This document shows positions 7,653-10,685 of a stretch of 10,685 nt of DNA, one piece after another. The first letter of the stretch is position 1. Each line of letters begins with the position of its first letter. A model generated the notes under the pieces. The model did not search any database, had not been told where the DNA came from, and saw only the letters and a program-made list of their open reading frames with translations. The stretch is from Gryganskiella cystojenkinii (taxonomy: Eukaryota; Mortierellomycota; Mortierellomycetes; Mortierellales; Mortierellaceae), in NCBI GenBank assembly GCA_015852425.1, contig JAAAIG010001106.1, forward strand, positions 1 to 10,685, given 5' to 3'. Position numbers and translations under genes: made by a program.

Positions 7653-9098
7653 TCACCAGCAAAGAATGTTGTCATACCCGCCCCGGCCATAATGACCTCC
7701 CGATTGCATGGAGGGGAACCCGTAAGCAGGCTGTTGTGGGAGCCCGTGATGCTGTTGTGGAGGGAAGGCAGGGTCACCATAGGAATCAAGATGGTAGTGA
7801 GGATACGACTGTACCAGCTGTTGATGCTGATATTGGTGAGGAACGAATCTTCCATGATATCGTTGACGATGAAAATTTCCCGGTGGAGGGGGATGGGAAG
7901 GCGGAGGACCAAAGTCGCTGCCCGGGTGAGAATTATTCATGACGCCGCCTCCGTGAAATAGTGGTGCATGGACGACCATCCCGCCTACGACTAAACCTCC
8001 AGTCATACCGGCTCCTCCTCAGACTCTGTTGCGCGCTGGTTGGGTCATTCCGGGGATATTGGTTCTTTTTGGCGTGACTATTTTTTAAGTTTTCCGGTGT
8101 AGTGGGTAGTGACATTATTGCGCGATGAAAGTGCGACATTAGATTAGAAACGTCGATACGATCTTGATACTTCGGGATAGAAAAAAAAGATGTGCGCCTT
8201 GATCTTCCTATGATAGAATGCTGACTCGTTCAAATGCATGACAGCATTTGCGACCGAGGAGGAGTCTGCAAACTCGACATAGGCGTAACCTTTTGTTTGT
8301 CGCAAAGGACGATTATCTGTTGATCACTCCACAAGGCTGAAATTGTTTCTGAAGATCTTCTGGAACGACAGCCCATTCGACATTGCCAACATACACCGAT
8401 CTGGCATGCATCGATTCCCTTCCTAATTTCCAAAGGAAAGAGAAAAATAAACACAATGCAAGAGTCGTTCAGGTGGGCGAGTTCACCTTTTTTTCTTCCT
8501 CCTTGTCTTTACAAGAGACACGAGTCTGTATCTGTATGATAGCCAGTAAAAACGGGGGCAAACAAAAGCAGCGCGACAATCCTTTTTCATTTTGTCGTTT
8601 TGTGTATGTGCATGTGCGTGGGTGTGGGTGTGCAGATCATTCAACCTCTTACCATCTTCGAGGTTAGTGCGATTGTTTAGGTCTTTCTGGTACAGTTCTC
8701 TTTCCATCTTGTACTGTGACTCCCTCAGCCTGTCTGCCTCCTCTTCCATCTCCTTGGCGCGTTGCTTCAATCGTTCGAGGTCCTGGAGGATATACATATT
8801 TTTTGATGTGTGTGGTATGGGTTTTTTGGTCATGATCGGAGGTTGATAGGCAATACCGGATTCGTTTCTCGGTCAAACCGAATTATCCCACCACATTAGC
8901 GCTCCCAACCACGGCCATCATCCTCTCTCATGTCCCGTCCACAATCCCTCACTGTCTCTACTTCATCCTCCACAGCCATCCCCCCAACGAAGTGTCGGCA
9001 AGAGAAAAAGTATTCTGATCTACCTCCAAAACCTCTGTTTTTCCGTCCTCCTTGTCGATGTCGTGCAACGATTCGCTGTCCCTGCGTCGTGGTGCCAT
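7653..9098 (-). pseudogene. PAB2: PABPN1/Pab2-like nuclear poly(A)-binding protein gene, apparently broken
   Basis: Readable exons: 9024-9098 (ATG, 25 codons), 8653-8782, 8197-8422, and 7653-8077. The first three keep frame through a Glu/Arg-rich coiled coil (LERLKQRAKEMEEEADRLRE) and into an RRM starting RSVYVGNVEWAVVPEDLQ, the PABPN1/Pab2 arrangement. The family binds poly(A) tails in the nucleus, stimulates poly(A) polymerase and feeds the exosome. The frame then breaks: after CGVINR a base is lost (about 8316) so IIVLCDKQ lies in a second frame, and near 8291-8296 it shifts again so KGYAYVEF (RNP1) lies in a third. The splice donor after ATC AAG G (8197) reads CGCACA instead of GT. The last exon keeps VTPKRTNIPGMTQ, the end of the RRM linker, then has TGA at 8019-8021 within an Arg/Gly-type stretch; beyond it a Gly/Pro/His/Gln-rich tail ends HYGRGGYDN. 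Recent decay is likelier than error, but a base-level assembly fault cannot be excluded. Confidence 0.75.
8599..8634. repeat. TG-rich low-complexity tract
   Basis: An impure run of TG/GTG units (tgtgtatgtgcatgtgcgtg and on) lies in the second intron of the broken poly(A)-binding gene, CA-rich in its sense direction. It is a degenerate microsatellite with no further sign of function. Confidence 0.55.
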
Positions 9099-9120
9099 TG
9101 TTGTGTGTTGAGAACAGTTG

Positions 9121-9133
9121 AGAGAGAGAGAGC
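9121..9133. repeat. GA dinucleotide run before the poly(A)-binding relic
   Basis: A short (GA)n microsatellite lies 23 bases upstream of the ATG at 9098, so the sense leader is CT-repeat. A similar (GA)n run is in the third Rsp5 intron at about 161-174. Confidence 0.6.
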
Positions 9134-9201
9134 TACTGAAATGTTTGAAAAAAGAAAAGACGCCGTCAGGGTTGTTGTTTCTTTGTCGTCCTAATCATCG
9201 T

Positions 9202-9298
9202 TGACGGATAGCTGAGGTAAATGAGAGCGAGTCCAACTCCAAGGTTCTGAGTTGGTCGCGTCTGAACTTAAAAGTCTAGGGTTCGGCTCCTAGACCAA
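9202..9298 (+). other. tRNA-like element with pol III A-box and B-box similarities (degenerate)
   Basis: GGTTCGGCTCC at 9280-9290 fits the B-box GGTTCGANTCC with one mismatch, and TAGCTGAGGTA at 9209-9219 partly fits an A-box. Two perfect hairpins lie within: CCAACTC/GAGTTGG (9233-9239 and 9249-9255) and TCTAGG/CCTAGA (9275-9280 and 9289-9294, eight-base loop). A standard cloverleaf cannot be drawn: the T-loop is one base too long in the best pairing, no matching acceptor stem precedes the A-box, and the 3' side runs into a long A tract at about 9297-9307 instead of T residues. It may be a decayed tRNA or a tRNA-derived SINE with an A-rich tail, or chance. Confidence 0.22.
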
Positions 9299-9499
9299 AA
9301 AAAAAAATAAGAATGTTGAGCAAACGACTTCGGGCATGAAGAGAGATTACCTGCAGGAACGAATGAGGCCAAGGGTGTGTGTATCTGCACGGAGAGAGTG
9401 AGCGTTTAATATTTGATTGAAAAAAAAGAAGTAGCCAGCTTACTTTTTCAGCTTTTGCATATTCTTCCTGTCGGGACGTAAAAATGATAGTAAATTGAT

Positions 9500-9505
9500 C
9501 ACGTG
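9500..9505. promoter_or_regulatory. E-box CACGTG upstream of the 77-aa gene
   Basis: CACGTG lies 85 bases before the ATG at 9591, the same core as the site ahead of the dehydrogenase gene. It is followed by a T/C-rich leader. A promoter role is plausible from position. Confidence 0.3.
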
Positions 9506-9590
9506 TGTTTCTTCTTTTTCACACTCCAGTTGAAGGTTGGCATCAAGATCTGACTTTCTTCAATCTGAATCAACAACCTCAGCACCTACT

Positions 9591-9965
9591 ATGGAGAGAC
9601 TTCAGGAGATTATCTACGGCGTGCCCAAGCCCCCGACCAAGAGAACCAGGGACGATGTCCAGCCCCATCGCTGCGCAAAGCATGTCGAGGATCTTTTGGT
9701 CGCCATCTCCAATTTTGAGGTTCAGGATCAGTTCAGCATCGTCTGGAAGTGCATGCGATCCGAGAAAGGGTAAGAAAACAGACGACTGCAGAGACCGCTC
9801 TCTTGGTTTTGTTCATGTTTCTTGGCACGAAGGTATAACGAACATATGGAACCTTGTATCCAACGAAGTGAATCTCATCTTTTTATATTTGTTCCCCCTG
9901 ACAACCTTAGTGATGAGCCTCCTCGCCACTCTTCTCCTGAGGTCAAGCCCGATCACAACGTCTAA
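9591..9965 (+). CDS. Small two-exon hypothetical protein (77 aa)
   Basis: Exons 9591-9769 and 9911-9965 flank a 141-nt intron with a GTAAGA donor, a CTGAC branch site and a CTTAG acceptor, which keeps frame to a TAA stop. I do not recognise the product. It begins MERLQEIIYGVPKPP, has a basic patch (TKRTR), then RCAKHVEDLLVAISNFEVQD and an aromatic/basic stretch with C54 (IVWKCMRSEKG), and ends in a Pro/Ser/His/Lys tail. The central part could fold as two helices around C28 and C54, loosely like a CHCH protein that has lost half its cysteines; only two cysteines remain, so twin CX9C chemistry is not supported. No signal peptide or membrane segment is visible. The start is the first ATG after an in-frame TGA at 9531. 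It diverges from the broken poly(A)-binding gene, 492 bases away. Confidence 0.6.
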
Positions 9966-10290
9966 GGCATAGAGCTTGGACAGCATCTGCACACAATGGC
10001 TTGGATACGATGATCCTGGGCAGCGAAAGGAAGTGCCTGTTATTCAAGAACCGCAGCACCCGAACCTGGTATTTCGTCGCTGAAAGTTGTCAGGAACAAA
10101 TTCCTAGAACAATTAATAGGAGGAGAGGAAACAACTCTTGCAGTGGACGACCTTAGATGTTCATTCTTCTTTTAGGCCCTCCTTTGCCATATACCTGCAT
10201 TTCTCTTCGACTCGGGGACTGGCCAGGCTGGGGAAGGTCGTCTGATCGAGATAGAGGACCACCAACAATTGTTTAAAACGTATAAAGCAT
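9966..10290. other. Intergenic stretch with no recognisable gene
   Basis: I see no open frame, RNA gene or repeat of note in these 325 bases. They probably hold the 3' untranslated region of the 77-aa gene and ordinary spacer. Confidence 0.5.
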
Positions 10291-10685
10291 TTATTCAATG
10301 TTCTTTCGACTTCCTAGTCCATTGATCAAACGCACCCTCGGCATACTGTGAATTCGGAATAAAGTGGGTTGTGATCTACCGGGAGGGGTTGTTCTGTATG
10401 TGCAAGATATCCATTTTCTTCTGAAAAACGCATCGGCAAGAATATGCAGGTGCAATGCTACGCCATTCCTACACGTTTTTTTTTCACGCCGCCGAGAATG
10501 GTCTTTTAGGGCTGCGAAAGAGCGGAATAACTGTGATCCTTTCGGTGATGAATACCTAGGGGCTAGACGACCAACGACCTCACTCAACAATGTCGACAAA
10601 TTGTCAGAACAATGCTCACAAAAAGGACTTCCTTTTTTGCTATCCCATCCTTTGCGTTCCAACTGGGAGTTCGAATGTGATGGCA
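10291..10685 (-). CDS. Weak open reading frame running off the right edge (unrecognised)
   Basis: One minus-strand frame is open from the right edge (10683) to TAA at 10291-10293, at least 130 codons with no ATG near its visible beginning, so it would be the 3' end of a longer exon. The reading is basic with a CEHC pair (SPFCEHCSDN) and later HLHILADAFFRRKW; I recognise no family. Codon use lacks the C-ending preference of its neighbours, and comparable chance frames occur elsewhere in this window, so it may be noise. The stop codon lies inside GAATAAATG, giving an AATAAA poly(A)-type signal at the very end, which slightly favours a real gene end. Confidence 0.22.
   Translation of the reverse strand, partial: PSHSNSQLERKGWDSKKGSPFCEHCSDNLSTLLSEVVGRLAPRYSSPKGSQLFRSFAALKDHSRRREKKTCRNGVALHLHILADAFFRRKWISCTYRTTPPGRSQPTLFRIHSMPRVRLINGLGSRKNIE

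Noticed and set aside
7526..7942. 138-codon plus-strand open frame
   Set aside because: It is antisense to the Gly/Pro/His-rich tail of the poly(A)-binding relic, whose sense frame has clear family resemblance upstream.
8317..8327. Eleven-base GT...AG segment (GTGATCAACAG) in the RRM as a tiny intron
   Set aside because: It is far too short for spliceosomal splicing and would delete the conserved VINR residues.
9505..9972. 155-codon plus-strand open frame overlapping the 77-aa gene
   Set aside because: It reads through the intron and its GTAAGA/CTTAG signals in another frame and looks non-coding.
1..10685. CRISPR array, phage, toxin-antitoxin or biosynthetic cluster
   Set aside because: No regularly spaced repeats, no prokaryotic gene order and no cluster enzymes; the window is ordinary intron-bearing fungal DNA.

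Overview
The window looks like nuclear DNA from a filamentous, probably early-diverging fungus (Mucoromycota, Mortierella-like). This rests on several things. Genes are compact, with many short GT-AG introns of about 95-240 nt that carry CTGAC/CTGAAC-type branch sites. Leaders are strongly pyrimidine-rich. The genes are unmistakably eukaryotic (a C2 domain of a Rsp5/Nedd4 ligase, Tsr2, mitochondrial bL12m, a PABPN1/Pab2-like RRM protein). There is no bacterial or phage signature. The genus is a guess; fungus is well supported.

Layout, left to right. (1) Bases 1-1075, minus strand: 5' end of a Rsp5/Nedd4-type HECT E3 ubiquitin ligase. Four exons give 44 residues (two 20-nt microexons, a 714-nt second intron) and the gene runs off the left edge. 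(2) Bases 1076-2347: 1.27-kb divergent intergenic region with a long GA-rich tract, a 12-bp palindrome and a TCACGTGA E-box. (3) Bases 2348-3838, plus: five-exon membrane-anchored short-chain dehydrogenase (354 aa). (4) Bases 4006-4736, minus: two-exon Tsr2 (193 aa), convergent with the dehydrogenase. (5) Bases 5073-5945, plus: three-exon multi-pass membrane protein resembling DUF1294 (173 aa), divergent from Tsr2. (6) Bases 6127-about 7222, minus: mitochondrial ribosomal protein bL12m (175 aa), whose start appears to be an exon holding only the ATG. (7) Bases 7653-9098, minus: a PABPN1/Pab2-like gene that is broken by two frameshifts inside the RRM, a missing splice donor and an in-frame TGA, so probably a pseudogene. 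(8) Bases 9200-9300: a tRNA-like pair of pol III boxes with hairpins, weak. (9) Bases 9591-9965, plus: an unrecognised two-exon 77-aa protein. (10) Bases 10291-10685, minus: a weak open frame running off the right edge.

There is no operon logic, as expected of a fungus. Several neighbours are housekeeping genes of protein synthesis or RNA metabolism (Tsr2 for cytosolic 40S maturation, bL12m for mitochondrial translation, a nuclear poly(A)-binding protein relic), but nothing shows that they act as one system. I found no convincing undescribed system. The most informative oddities are the decayed poly(A)-binding gene, the microexon start of the ubiquitin ligase and the ATG-only first exon of bL12m.
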